DNA of 64,000 nucleotides from Priestia aryabhattai (GCF_023715685.1 NZ_JAMBOQ010000002.1:682001-746000), one strand, 5' to 3'. Shown: positions 25,704 through 34,815, counted from the first letter of the stretch. Numbers and translations: made by a program. The notes: generated from the sequence alone by a model not told the origin.

Positions 25704-27191
25704 ATGAATACACAAACACAACAGTCCGATCAAGCCCGAACTCGGTCTATTTTTGGCGTAATGATAATGGGAGCGCTCGTTGCTTTTTTAAATCAAACGC
25801 TGATTAACATTGCGCTTCCGCAAATGATGGATCACTTTCATGTGACGGCGGCTACGGGCAACTGGTTAACAACCATCTTTATGTTAGTAAACGGAATTGT
25901 TATTCCAATTACAGCATTTTTAATGAATCGATTTACTACAAGGCAGCTGTATATTACAGCAATGGGGCTGTTTACAGTAGGAACGCTGCTTTGCGGTATC
26001 GCACCGACATTTTCTGTTATTTTAGTGGGACGCGTCGTGCAAGCAGCAGGAGCAGGAATTTTATTTCCGTTAATTACAAACGTTATTTTTACGTTATTCC
26101 CGCCTGACCGCCGCGGTTTTGCGATGGGGATTTTTGGTGTAGCGATGAACTTCGCACCGGCAGTAGGTCCGACGCTTTCTGGTTTAATAGTTGAGCACTA
26201 CTCATGGCGCGTTTTATTCTTTATGATGTTTCCAATTGCACTTATCAACGTGATTGCGGCGATTATTTTAGTGAAAAACGTCACAGAAACAAGCCGACCG
26301 AAGCTAGACGTGCTTGGTGTTATTTTATCAACAATTGGATTTGGCGGCTTACTGTATGCGTTCGCTACGGGCGGTACAAAGGGCTGGACCAGCACCGAAG
26401 TGTTAGCTATGTTCATTGTAGGCGGTATTTCAATTCTGTTCTTTATTTTCCGTCAGTTAAAAATCGATCAGCCGCTTCTTGAATTCCGTATTTTCCGTTA
26501 CCGTATGTTCACGCTGACAACAATCATTAACGTGATTGTGACAATGGCAATGTTTTCAGGTATGATTTTAATGCCGATTTATATGCAAAACGTACGCGGC
26601 TTTTCACCGTTTCTTTCAGGCTTGCTGTTACTGCCAGGGGGAATTGTAATGGGGATTATGTCTCCAATTACAGGACGGCTGTTTGATAAGTTCGGAGCAA
26701 GATGGCTTGCTGTTATTGGTTTAGCTATTACCGTTGTGACAACATATGAATTAACAAAACTTGAAACCACAACGACATTTATGTACGTAATGATTGTCTA
26801 TACCGTTCGTATGTTTGGTATGTCACTGCTCATGATGCCAATCTTTACAGCTGGATTAAATGAGCTTGCGCTTAGCTTAAATAAATACGGCACGGCGATG
26901 GTTAATACGCTTCGAATGGTTGCCGGAGCTGTAGGAATGGCGTTCTTTGTATCTATTATGATGAATCAAGGTGAAAAACACGTGAAAAACATCGTAACAA
27001 ATCAACAAATTTTGCCGACAGATAAAGGCAGTATGGCTGAAGCTGTGAATCAAGGTACAGCAATGGGCATTAACGATGCGTTTATGATCGCAACCATTTT
27101 AAGTGTAATCGCGTTTGTTTTAGCCTTCTTTATTCGCAAAACCTCACCAAAAGAAGATACCATTACAAACCGTGTGAAAAAAGCAAGCTAA
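25704..27191 (+). CDS. MFS multidrug exporter, DHA2 (EmrB/QacA/LmrB) family
   Basis: 495-residue integral membrane proton antiporter with about 14 hydrophobic helices. Seen: FLNQTLINIALPQM, the motif-C-like GVAMNFAPAVGPTLSGLI in helix 5, and the signature WLTTIFMLVNGIVIPITAFL of the DHA2 branch. It resembles LmrB-type exporters of Bacillus. RBS AAAGGGAAAGG. Monocistronic, with no adjacent regulator; it is 500 bases from the convergent DUF421 gene. Substrates cannot be read from the sequence. Confidence 0.88.
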   Translation: MNTQTQQSDQARTRSIFGVMIMGALVAFLNQTLINIALPQMMDHFHVTAATGNWLTTIFMLVNGIVIPITAFLMNRFTTRQLYITAMGLFTVGTLLCGIAPTFSVILVGRVVQAAGAGILFPLITNVIFTLFPPDRRGFAMGIFGVAMNFAPAVGPTLSGLIVEHYSWRVLFFMMFPIALINVIAAIILVKNVTETSRPKLDVLGVILSTIGFGGLLYAFATGGTKGWTSTEVLAMFIVGGISILFFIFRQLKIDQPLLEFRIFRYRMFTLTTIINVIVTMAMFSGMILMPIYMQNVRGFSPFLSGLLLLPGGIVMGIMSPITGRLFDKFGARWLAVIGLAITVVTTYELTKLETTTTFMYVMIVYTVRMFGMSLLMMPIFTAGLNELALSLNKYGTAMVNTLRMVAGAVGMAFFVSIMMNQGEKHVKNIVTNQQILPTDKGSMAEAVNQGTAMGINDAFMIATILSVIAFVLAFFIRKTSPKEDTITNRVKKAS

Positions 27192-27192
27192 T

Positions 27193-27225
27193 AAAAAATC
27201 CGTGCCTTATGGTACGGATTTTTTT
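27193..27225. terminator. bidirectional terminator
   Basis: AAAAATCCGTGCC pairs with GGTACGGATTTTT around TTAT (one mismatch). It lies between convergent genes. Confidence 0.8.
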
Positions 27226-27904
27226 ACGGCTTAAATTTGTCCTTTTTATAGTCAATATAAAGCGATCCGTTCGACTGAACTTCAGCGTAAAAGACTTCAT
27301 CAAGTGATTTGACTCCTGCTTTTTCTAGCTGTTTATGCAGCCAGTTATTATCTACGTGCAGGTCCTTCAAAGCATCTTCATTCGCTTTCCCATCGTAAAT
27401 AACGCCGGTTGAAGTGGGGAATAAAAGCGTTTTTGACCATGAGTTTGGCTTTTTATCTTGTTTTTGCATAACGGAAAGGTTTCCGTTGATTTCTAATATG
27501 GCGTATTCTACATCTTTTATGGAAAATACGTTTTGCTGCCTCAGCATGCCCAAAAGAGATTCAATATCTAGCCGTACTTGTTTTAACGCCTTCTCCATCA
27601 CTTTTCCTTGCTTAATCACAATTTTAGGCTCACTGGTAATAAGATGCCGTGCTTTTTTTGATTTCATTCCAATATAGCCCATAGCAATTGTTAAAAATGT
27701 CCATCCTAGCAGTGAATAAACCCCTTTATCAATCTCTACTCGCTTATCGGTGGAGAGTGAAGAAGCAATATTACCAATCGTAATCGCCGTAATAAATGTA
27801 AACACATTTAACTGGCTAATTTCTGTTTTTCCCATGAGCCGCGTTAAAAAGAGCAGCACAAAAAATGAACAGGCGATTCGAAACGTCGATTCAGCATAGC
27901 CCAT
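27224..27904 (-). CDS. DUF421 (YetF-like) membrane protein
   Basis: 226 residues. Two or three N-terminal helices (FRIACSFFVLLFLTRLMGK, FTFITAITIGNIASSL, LLGWTFLTIAMGYIGM) are followed by a cytoplasmic domain (EPKIVIKQGKVMEKALKQVR, DIESLLGMLRQQNVFSIKDV), the standard DUF421/YetF layout. ATG 27904 is preferred to ATG 27913 because AAGGAAGG is 9 bases from the first and touches the second. Family members are linked to spore and stress physiology but have no proven biochemical function. Confidence 0.85.
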   Translation of the reverse strand: MGYAESTFRIACSFFVLLFLTRLMGKTEISQLNVFTFITAITIGNIASSLSTDKRVEIDKGVYSLLGWTFLTIAMGYIGMKSKKARHLITSEPKIVIKQGKVMEKALKQVRLDIESLLGMLRQQNVFSIKDVEYAILEINGNLSVMQKQDKKPNSWSKTLLFPTSTGVIYDGKANEDALKDLHVDNNWLHKQLEKAGVKSLDEVFYAEVQSNGSLYIDYKKDKFKP

Positions 27905-28062
27905 ACATTTCATCCTTCCTTCATTTCATTGTTTTATGTTGTGAAAAAATAGAAATTTTATGCAGTTGAACGGATAAATTCCATGCTTCTTTCCCAATAG
28001 CTTATGCTTTTACGCTACAATAAAGGAGCAACGTGTTTGACTAGACAAAAGAAGGTGAAAAC

Positions 28063-28707
28063 ATGAAACCATTTAAAGCATCAGCGTTACTAGACGTTAT
28101 CAGTGAATTGTTCTCCGATGAAGCGTCGATTGCCGTTTCAGATCTAGAAACGTACGTGTATTACCGGGCAAGTAAACGAATTAATTTAAAAATTAGCCCT
28201 GGAGATCAAATTAAAAAAGGAACGATTACATATAAAGCATTAGAAAGAAAGCAAAAAGTATCGGAATTTATTCACCGAGATGTGTTTGGCACGCCTTACT
28301 ACGGCATGGCGGTGCCTTTCTTAGATGAAGGAGATGTTCAAGGGTGCGTGACGGCGATTTTTCCTGCGTTAACGAGTGGAAAGTCAGTTGTGACGTTAAA
28401 GGTGAACGAGGGATGGATACCGGTTCCTTTCTCAAAAATCATCTACGTGGAAGCACGTGATCGAAAAACATATGTATATGCCCAGAAGTATACAGGTACT
28501 CATAAATACACGTTAAATGAATTTGATTATGTGCTTCCAAAAGAAGAGTTTGTTCGCTGTCATCGTTCCTTTATCGTCAATGTGACGCAAATTCAAGAAA
28601 TTTATCCTGATACACATTCAACTTTTTTATTAGTGATGAACAACGGAGAAAAAATTCCGGTCAGTCAGTCGTACGCCAGCTATTTTCGAAAGCTGCTTGG
28701 GTTTTAG
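28063..28707 (+). CDS. LytTR-type transcriptional regulator with N-terminal sensor domain
   Basis: 214 residues. The C-terminal 100 (VPFSKIIYVEARDRKTYVYA then EEFVRCHRSFIVNVTQIQEI) form a LytTR DNA-binding domain. The N-terminal 100 (ISELFSDEASIAVSDLETYV YYR... HRDVFGTPYYGMAVPFLD) look like a PAS/GAF-type sensor rather than a response-regulator receiver, so it is a one-component regulator. It sits 131 bases upstream of and parallel to the CoA-transferase gene, which it may control. Signal and target are inferred. Confidence 0.8.
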   Translation: MKPFKASALLDVISELFSDEASIAVSDLETYVYYRASKRINLKISPGDQIKKGTITYKALERKQKVSEFIHRDVFGTPYYGMAVPFLDEGDVQGCVTAIFPALTSGKSVVTLKVNEGWIPVPFSKIIYVEARDRKTYVYAQKYTGTHKYTLNEFDYVLPKEEFVRCHRSFIVNVTQIQEIYPDTHSTFLLVMNNGEKIPVSQSYASYFRKLLGF

Positions 28708-28838
28708 CCGTCATTTTGCTTAATTATCATCAAATATGCTGTTTTATCGCTATTTTTGTCAATTTCATTCCAAAAACTCTTGTGGACGCTTGCTTTACAG
28801 TAAAATGGTAAAAAGAGAAAAAACAAGGAGTGAACAGA

Positions 28839-30353
28839 ATGGAAAACTTTTGCAATCGAATTAAGCATGAAGCATTACAGAATCGTGTTGTCTCTGCTGA
28901 AGAAGCAGCGTCTTGGATTCAAGATGGAATGACGCTTGGTCTAAGCGGCTTTACGCGCGCAGGGGATGTCAAAGCTGTACCGTTTGCGCTAGCGAAACGA
29001 GCGGAAACGGAACCGATAAAAGTCAGCGTGTATACGGGTGCTTCACTTGGGTCAGATGTGGATAAGTTATTTGCAGAAAAAGGCATGTTAAACAAGCGCC
29101 TGCCGTTTCAAGCCGATCCGACGATGCGTAAAAAAATTAATGAAGGTGAATTTCAGTTTATCGACCAGCATTTGTCTCATACCTCTGAATGGGTGCGTTC
29201 AGGCGTGTTAGACTCTATTGATTTCGCTATTTTGGAAGCGGTTTCTATCACGGATGATGGAATGATGATTCCAACAACTTCAATCGGTAATTCAATGGTG
29301 TTTGCCAAGCACGCCAAATCTATTATTATTGAAATAAACACAGCGCAGCCAGAGCTGTTAGAAGGTATTCACGACCTGTATGACCCGGGCATTCAAGGGC
29401 AACGAGATGCTATTCCTTTGAGAAAATCTGATGACCGTATTGGTTCGCTTGGTATACCAATCGATTTGGATAAAGTAAAAGGCATTGTGTTTACGAATCA
29501 GCTAGATTCACCATCTACGATTGTAGCACCTGACGAAGAAACGGTTGTGATGGCTCAAAATTTGATTTCATTTTTACGTGAAGAAATTAAAGAAGGGCGA
29601 TTAACTGAATCGCTTGCGCCTTTACAATCGGGAATTGGGTCTGTGGCGAATGCCGTTTTTCACGGTTTGTTAGATTCAGAGTTTCATGATTTAGAAGTGT
29701 ATTCAGAGGTATTGCAAGACGCTGTGTTTGATTTATTTGATGCAGGAAAAGTCACGTTTGCTTCTTGCTGCTCGATTACGCTTTCAGCGGATAAAATGGA
29801 ACAAGTTTTCTCGAATTTTGAAACATATCGAGATAAACTCATTCTTCGTCCGCAGGAAATTTCAAATCATCCCGAGATTATTCGTCGCTTAGGGCTGATT
29901 TCAATTAATACCGCGCTAGAACTAGACATTTACGGAAATGTTAATTCAACCCATGTGATGGGAACAAAAATGATGAACGGCATCGGAGGTTCAGGAGATT
30001 TTGCTCGAAATGCGCGCCTTGGTATTTTTGTGACAAAATCCATTGCTAAAAACGGTGATATTTCAAGCATAGTGCCGTTTGTTTCACACGTTGATCATAC
30101 GGAACACGATGTGGATGTGATTGTAACAGAGCAAGGATATGCAGACTTACGCGGACTCGCCCCAAGAGAACGAGCAAAACGCATCATTGAAAATTGTGCA
30201 CATCCAATGTACCGCGATCAGCTTATGGCTTATTACGAAGAAGCGCTCACGCAAGGCGGCCAAACACCGCACGTTCTTGAAAAAGCCTTTTCTTTTCATA
30301 CGTCTTATCAACAAAATGGAACGATGCGAGAAATCGTACCGCAAACAAATTAA
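28839..30353 (+). CDS. acetyl-CoA hydrolase / succinyl-CoA:acetate CoA-transferase family
   Basis: 504-residue cytoplasmic enzyme of the Cat1/AarC family that swaps CoA between acyl groups (for example succinyl-CoA plus acetate). Seen: GMTLGLSGFTRAGDVKAVP near the N-terminus, PLQSGIGSVANAVFHGL, LEVYSEVLQDAVFDLFD, GIGGSGDFARNARLGIF and TEQGYADLRGLAPRERAK. ATG 28839 has AAGGAG 8 bases upstream; GTG 28830 overlaps the RBS. A LytTR regulator precedes it. Hydrolase and transferase cannot be separated by motif alone. Confidence 0.9.
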   Translation: MENFCNRIKHEALQNRVVSAEEAASWIQDGMTLGLSGFTRAGDVKAVPFALAKRAETEPIKVSVYTGASLGSDVDKLFAEKGMLNKRLPFQADPTMRKKINEGEFQFIDQHLSHTSEWVRSGVLDSIDFAILEAVSITDDGMMIPTTSIGNSMVFAKHAKSIIIEINTAQPELLEGIHDLYDPGIQGQRDAIPLRKSDDRIGSLGIPIDLDKVKGIVFTNQLDSPSTIVAPDEETVVMAQNLISFLREEIKEGRLTESLAPLQSGIGSVANAVFHGLLDSEFHDLEVYSEVLQDAVFDLFDAGKVTFASCCSITLSADKMEQVFSNFETYRDKLILRPQEISNHPEIIRRLGLISINTALELDIYGNVNSTHVMGTKMMNGIGGSGDFARNARLGIFVTKSIAKNGDISSIVPFVSHVDHTEHDVDVIVTEQGYADLRGLAPRERAKRIIENCAHPMYRDQLMAYYEEALTQGGQTPHVLEKAFSFHTSYQQNGTMREIVPQTN

Positions 30354-30393
30354 AAAAACGCTTTGTCTCATGAGGAGACAAGGCGTTTTTTTG
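30352..30393 (+). terminator. Rho-independent terminator
   Basis: AAAAAACGCTTTGTCTC pairs with GAGACAAGGCGTTTTTTT around ATGAG (one unpaired base). Confidence 0.85.
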
Positions 30394-30472
30394 CTGAGTA
30401 AGAAACTTGTGTTTGTTATCTCATTGAATTACGATGAAAGGGAATACATAAAGAAAACGAGGTCATTTACAT

Positions 30473-31435
30473 ATGAAAGCATTAGTATTTGAAAGGTTTG
30501 GAGGACCTGACATTCTTCACTATCAAGATATACCGAATCCCTCTATTGGACCAAAGGACGTATTAGTAAGCACAAAAGCAATTGGACTTAATTTTGCTGA
30601 TGTGTATCGAAGAAAAGGGAATTACCACTTAACAGGGACACCACCGTATATTTTAGGATATGAAGGAGCAGGCGTAGTGGAAGAAGTAGGAGCAGAAGTA
30701 AGTCACGTTAACGTAGGAGATCGTATTGCGTTTGCTGACGTTCCTTTTGCAAATGCAGAGCTTGTCGTGGTGCCGCAAGATAAAATGATTGCTGTACCCG
30801 ACAATATTTCGTTTGATGCAGCTGCTTCTGTACTTTTGCAAGGGTTAACCGCTCACTATTTAACACAAGACAGCTACAGCATTCAACCCGGCGATTATGT
30901 ACTTGTTCACGCAGCTGCTGGAGGTGTAGGTCAACTTTTAGTTCAAATTGCCAAGCTTTTAGGCGGGCAAGTCATTGGCTTAACGTCATCTTCTGAAAAA
31001 GCAAAAGCAGCGGCTCAAGCAGGTGCTGACTATGTCTTTTTATATGAGGATAACTGGGTAGAACAAGTGAAAGAAGTAACGAAGCGAGGTGCAGATGTTG
31101 CGTACGAATCTGTAGGTATTACGCTAGAAAAAAGCTTTGAAGCCGTAAAAACGGGCGGAACAGTGGTGTTTTACGGAATGGCAGGAGGCGATCCGGCCCC
31201 GGTCGACCCGCGTATGCTGATGGATACCTCTAAAACGCTTACAGGCGGAGACTTGTGGAACGTGCTTGTATCTTACGAAGAACGAAAAGTACGCTCACAG
31301 CAGCTATTTGAGTGGATCAGTAAAGGTCAGCTTGTGCTAACTGATCCCGTGGTGTTTGACTTAAAAGACGGAGCAAAAGCACATGAGCTGCTTGAAAGCC
31401 GAAAAAGCATAGGGAAAATTTTGTTAAGGCCGTAA
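30473..31435 (+). CDS. NADPH:quinone reductase (zinc-free MDR family)
   Basis: 320-residue cytoplasmic oxidoreductase. Seen: MKALVFERFGGPDILHYQDI, IGLNFADVYRRKGNY (quinone-reductase signature without zinc-binding Cys), and the NADPH-binding HAAAGGVGQLLVQIAKLLGG. The C-terminal GKILLRP is typical. It reduces quinones or enones with NADPH, as QorA. ATG 30473 with a weak GAGGT upstream. Flanked by terminators on both sides, so monocistronic. Confidence 0.88.
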   Translation: MKALVFERFGGPDILHYQDIPNPSIGPKDVLVSTKAIGLNFADVYRRKGNYHLTGTPPYILGYEGAGVVEEVGAEVSHVNVGDRIAFADVPFANAELVVVPQDKMIAVPDNISFDAAASVLLQGLTAHYLTQDSYSIQPGDYVLVHAAAGGVGQLLVQIAKLLGGQVIGLTSSSEKAKAAAQAGADYVFLYEDNWVEQVKEVTKRGADVAYESVGITLEKSFEAVKTGGTVVFYGMAGGDPAPVDPRMLMDTSKTLTGGDLWNVLVSYEERKVRSQQLFEWISKGQLVLTDPVVFDLKDGAKAHELLESRKSIGKILLRP

Positions 31436-31466
31436 AAGAAAGGCCCTTTAGTCAAGGGCTTTTTTA
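31434..31466 (+). terminator. Rho-independent terminator
   Basis: AAGGCCCTT pairs with AAGGGCTT around TAGTC, followed by TTTTTA. Confidence 0.8.
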
Positions 31467-31539
31467 CGTCAGTAAAGGAAAAATCAAAGAGCTGTCTAAT
31501 ATATATAGTAGACAAGTAGAGCGAAAGAGGTGAAGGCAG

Positions 31540-32310
31540 ATGAAACATGCATTGATTACAGCAGGTCATAAAGGTATTGGAAAGAAGGTGACAGAACAGT
31601 TTCTAAAAAAGCAGTATTCTGTTACCGTCCATTTTCGCAGTGATAAAAATAAAGTGCGAGAACTACAAGAAGAATGGCATCACTATAAAGATAACGTACA
31701 GTTTGTAGAAGGAGATATAACAAATAAAGCAGATATTGAACATGTCGTTGCGCGGGCCATGGAGCAGTTTGGACGTATTGATGTTTTAATTAATAATGCA
31801 GGTCCTTATGTATTTGAACGAAAGAAATTAATAGAGTACACAGACAGTGAATGGTATGAACTGTTGGAAGGGAATTTAAGTTCTGTTTTTCATTTTATAA
31901 AAGCTGTTGTTCCTATTATGAAAAAGCAGCAGTTTGGAAGAATTATTACATACGGTTTTCAAGATGTAGAGCATACCCCTGGATGGATGTACCGCGCGGC
32001 TTTTAGTGCCGCTAAGTCAGGACTAGCTTCTCTGACCAAATCGCTTGCTCTAGAAGTAGCTGAATATGGGATTACAGCCAATATGGTCTGTCCCGGAGAT
32101 ATTGTAGGAGACATGAAAGAAAATGATATCATAAAAGCAAGATTACTAGAAGACAAAGCAACTCCTGTCGGGCGATCAGGGACAGGAGAAGACATTGCGC
32201 GTATTATTGAGTTTCTTTGCGATGAAAACTCAGATATGATTACAGGAAGTATTATATCCGCTTCGGGTGGAGTAGACGTTGTTCATAAAAGCAAAAAAAC
32301 AAGCCCCTGA
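31540..32310 (+). CDS. SDR-family oxidoreductase with Phe in place of the catalytic Tyr
   Basis: 256 residues with the SDR fold. The cofactor loop reads TAGHKGIGK (usually TGxxxGIG) at 7-15, and NNAG is present (LINNAGPYV). The usual YxxxK becomes FSAAK in MYRAAFSAAKSGLASLTKS, and the Ser of the triad is replaced in IITYGFQDVEHTPGW. Classic dehydrogenase chemistry is therefore doubtful. I recall a Bacillus SDR subgroup with the same Phe, so it may be a conserved non-canonical group. ATG after AGAGGTGAAGGCAG. Convergent with the next SDR. Confidence 0.8.
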   Translation: MKHALITAGHKGIGKKVTEQFLKKQYSVTVHFRSDKNKVRELQEEWHHYKDNVQFVEGDITNKADIEHVVARAMEQFGRIDVLINNAGPYVFERKKLIEYTDSEWYELLEGNLSSVFHFIKAVVPIMKKQQFGRIITYGFQDVEHTPGWMYRAAFSAAKSGLASLTKSLALEVAEYGITANMVCPGDIVGDMKENDIIKARLLEDKATPVGRSGTGEDIARIIEFLCDENSDMITGSIISASGGVDVVHKSKKTSP

Positions 32311-32331
32311 CAGTTAATCCAGGGGCTTGTA
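32300..32331. terminator. bidirectional terminator between convergent SDR genes
   Basis: ACAAGCCCCTG pairs with CAGGGGCTTGT around ACAGTTAATC (32300-32331). A-rich on the left, weak T-run on the right. Confidence 0.7.
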
Positions 32332-32333
32332 CG

Positions 32334-33116
32334 TTACAGCAGCGATTCTCCGCCGTCAATAAACATTTCACTTCCCGTAATGTGTTTGGACGCGTCAGAA
32401 GCTAAAAAGAAGATTAAATCTGCTACTTCTTCCGGTTTAGCCGAGCGTTTAGCAAGCGGCTGATTGCCGTTTGGATATTCAATTGGAATCGCGACTTCTT
32501 TTAATTTGTCTTCTTGGCGGAACGTATTGCTTTCAATATTTGTATCAACTGCTCCTGGACAAATGACGTTTACCCGTATCCCGTATGTAGAAAGTTCGAG
32601 GGCTGCCATTTTGCCAAAGGCCATTTGACCAGCTTTTGAGGAACTGTATGCGCTCATGCCGATATTTGAAAATGTACGGTTGCCATTAATCGAGCTAGTA
32701 ATAATAATGCTTCCTCCTTGAGCTTTCAAATAAGGAATAGAATGTTTCACGGTTAAAAAAGTACTCGTTAAATTTGTATCAATCGTTTGCGTCCAATCTT
32801 CTGGTGATAATTCTTCAATAGAAGAGAACGTACCGTTGATGCCTGCATTAATAGAAACAATATGTAATTGACTCCATAAGCTACTAATCGTTTCGATACT
32901 TTCTTTTATACTTTCAGAGTCAGATACGTCTGTTTTAATGGCTATACACTCTCCGCCGCTCGCCATAATGGTCTCTTTTACTTCTTGTAATTTTTCTTCC
33001 TCTAAGTCTAAAAGAGCAACGCGCGCTCCTTGTTCAGCTAATGTAATGGCTGAAGCGCGTCCAATTCCAGACGCCGCTCCCGTCACAAGCGCAACTTTTC
33101 CAGTTAATGCAATCAT
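32334..33116 (-). CDS. SDR-family oxidoreductase (canonical)
   Basis: 260 residues. Canonical SDR: TGAASGIGRAS (cofactor loop), NAGINGTF, triad Ser in IIITSSING and YSSSK in MSAYSSSKAGQMAFGKMAAL, then CPGAVDTNI. ATG 33116 lies after GGAGGGGTTACAA; an upstream ATG at 33131 precedes that RBS. Likely a glucose/3-oxoacyl-type dehydrogenase using NAD(P), with substrate unknown. Unlike its convergent neighbour, all catalytic residues are present. Confidence 0.87.
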   Translation of the reverse strand: MIALTGKVALVTGAASGIGRASAITLAEQGARVALLDLEEEKLQEVKETIMASGGECIAIKTDVSDSESIKESIETISSLWSQLHIVSINAGINGTFSSIEELSPEDWTQTIDTNLTSTFLTVKHSIPYLKAQGGSIIITSSINGNRTFSNIGMSAYSSSKAGQMAFGKMAALELSTYGIRVNVICPGAVDTNIESNTFRQEDKLKEVAIPIEYPNGNQPLAKRSAKPEEVADLIFFLASDASKHITGSEMFIDGGESLL

Positions 33117-33276
33117 TTGTAACCCCTCCATATAAAAATGTTGTTTCCTTTCTTTAACCTATAAGAAGGAAATAAAAACCTCTTTTAAAATATTTGTGTT
33201 TAAATTTGCTAAAAGATGCCAAAAGGAAAAGAGAAAACAGCGGCGAATTATTAATATGACGTCATGACACGAAAAG

Positions 33277-33311
33277 GGCCGCTGCCAAATGAGCTTGCTT
33301 AGGTAGCGGCC
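33277..33311. repeat. hairpin-forming inverted repeat
   Basis: GGCCGCTGCC (33277-33286) pairs with GGTAGCGGCC (33302-33311) with one mismatch and a 15-nt loop. There is no T-run. It lies in the 312-bp gap between divergent genes; nothing else recognisable is in this gap. Confidence 0.5.
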
Positions 33312-33427
33312 AAAGATGTACTCTGTCTTTTCAGAAGAATGTTTATATAAAATTTTACATCAGAGGGACTTGCAAATCGTTCCTTGAAAGCTTACACTAG
33401 TAAAGCACAGAAAAAGGACGGTGTTTT

Positions 33428-33625
33428 ATGAAGAAGAAAGATAATGTGATTCCATTCCCGCAAAGAAGGGAAGCGGCTGCTTATGTTCCCGCTTCTATTA
33501 GCTTAGATAAGGATATTGTGGAGTTTTTAGAAATTATGAATTTTGAAGATCGCAATGATTTTTTAAATGAAATGATTGATTCATTTTTTAAATATGTAAA
33601 AGGTGAAGAAGACGAAGTAAGATAA
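33428..33625 (+). CDS. small protein, unknown function
   Basis: 65-residue soluble protein (MKKKDNVIPFPQRREAAAYV, then SISLDKDIVEFLEIMNFEDR). ATG after AAGGACGGTGTTTT. The pattern of a basic N-terminus, a short strand (SISL) and two helices is reminiscent of ribbon-helix-helix or CopG-like regulators, but no signature is certain. A small terminator follows. Confidence 0.6.
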   Translation: MKKKDNVIPFPQRREAAAYVPASISLDKDIVEFLEIMNFEDRNDFLNEMIDSFFKYVKGEEDEVR

Positions 33626-33636
33626 AAGGTAACGTA

Positions 33637-33662
33637 AAGACATCCAAAGAGATGTTTTTTAT
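33637..33662 (+). terminator. small Rho-independent terminator
   Basis: ACATC (33640-33644) pairs with GATGT (33651-33655), extended by AAAG/TTTT pairing and a T-run. Confidence 0.55.
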
Positions 33663-33767
33663 TTTGTGACCGATTGCTTAAAAGGCATGCTTAAGCCTCG
33701 TATAGTTATTTATGGTATAGTATACATTAAATACTATCTAGCAGGTACAAATGCGAGGAGTGATAAG

Positions 33768-34040
33768 ATGAGTGGATTTAAAAAAGACATTCGTGCCGGA
33801 TCTGAAGAACCACACTCACTAGAACAATTAAAGCATGAAATGGAGCAAAGCCTGTGGAATTTAAGAAAAGATTTGCGAAATGAAAATCGTTCGGAAACGG
33901 AAATGGAAATGATCAAAATTTCGCTGCTGTCACTATTTGAGGAGCAGGCAAATAAATTGAGTGAAACTGAGCTCGTAGATTATTTTGCCGACTACCATAA
34001 AAGAGTCGAGCAATTATTCGACAGGTATAGCTATAAATAA
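33768..34040 (+). CDS. small helical protein, unknown function
   Basis: 90-residue, charged, helical, soluble protein (HSLEQLKHEMEQSLWNLRKD, LLSLFEEQANKLSETELVDY). ATG 33768 has GAGGAG about 7 bases before it; the longer frame to 33666 has no RBS. No family recognised. Followed by a strong terminator, so expressed alone. Confidence 0.65.
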   Translation: MSGFKKDIRAGSEEPHSLEQLKHEMEQSLWNLRKDLRNENRSETEMEMIKISLLSLFEEQANKLSETELVDYFADYHKRVEQLFDRYSYK

Positions 34041-34074
34041 GACAAGCATCCTTGCGGGGATGCTTGTTTTTATT
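34038..34074. terminator. bidirectional terminator
   Basis: ACAAGCATCC pairs with GGATGCTTGT around TTGCGG, followed by TTTTATTT. It lies between convergent small genes. Confidence 0.8.
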
Positions 34075-34306
34075 TGAGCAAAATTCGTTTGTATTCGTGG
34101 CGCTTCAGAGGTTTGGATACATATCCGTCGGCTTCTAGCTGATAAATAATGGTGGTAGCTGCATACACGCTAAAGGCATGATCAAGCCCAAAATAGTCTT
34201 GCAAAGCGGCCACGCTCACTTCCTCTTGAAAGATTTTACTGCGATTGGATAAAACGATAGGGTAGACGTTTTTAACGATTTGTTTTGAAATTTCGAGTGT
34301 TAACAT
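34070..34306 (-). CDS. small protein, unknown function
   Basis: 78 residues from ATG 34306, which follows GGGAGGGATTCCAT. Sequence such as SVAALQDYFGLDHAFSVYAA and IIYQLEADGYVSKPLKRHEY suggests a winged-helix-like or otherwise helical domain, with no certain family. Monocistronic and convergent with the preceding gene. Confidence 0.6.
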   Translation of the reverse strand: MLTLEISKQIVKNVYPIVLSNRSKIFQEEVSVAALQDYFGLDHAFSVYAATTIIYQLEADGYVSKPLKRHEYKRILLK

Positions 34307-34584
34307 ATGGAATCCCTCCCTGTGTGAGTGTACATAACTAAAGGTATTCAGCACGGTGTACATTCATGAAAAAGGGAGCGATTACATTTTTAAAAGATAA
34401 AGAAAAGAGGAGTAAATGCCCATAAAATCAGATGTTTTATTCAGTTGTTTTATCTTTGCGGGACTTGTTTGAAAAACTCAGTATTTTAGTGTATGACAAA
34501 CATTTTCAAAAGTTCTATGGAATTATTAGGAGCAATTTAACTAAATCCACATATCTTAAAGTATAGCAAATGGAGGTGAAACAC

Positions 34585-34722
34585 ATGGGATACTACGGAG
34601 GTTACGGATACGGTTGTGGTTATGGCGGCGGTGGCTGCGGCGGCGGTTTCGCTTTAATCATTGTACTTTTCATCTTATTAATCATCATCGGCGCTTCTTG
34701 CTTCGGCGGCGGCTGGTGCTAA
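34585..34722 (+). CDS. YjcZ-family sporulation miniprotein
   Basis: 45-residue protein: Gly/Tyr/Cys-rich N-terminus ([20 protein letters not shown]), one hydrophobic helix ([19 protein letters not shown]) and a final GGGWC. This is the YjcZ family of small sporulation proteins of Bacillales. ATG 34585 after GGAGGTGAAACAC. Monocistronic, with a terminator 64 bases downstream. Family call is firm from composition and layout; the molecular role is unknown, and expression in the mother cell or coat is inferred. Confidence 0.88.
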   Translation: MGYYGGYGYGCGYGGGGCGGGFALIIVLFILLIIIGASCFGGGWC

Positions 34723-34785
34723 TTATTAAAAAATGATGACGATGCAACATCCCTACTTTATTTCTTCAACTATTTCTTCCACAAA

Positions 34786-34815
34786 AGGTCTCTTCGGGAT
34801 GAAGAGACTTTTTTA
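34786..34815 (+). terminator. Rho-independent terminator
   Basis: GTCTCTTC (34788-34795) pairs with GAAGAGAC (34801-34808) around GGGAT, followed by TTTTTT. Confidence 0.8.
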
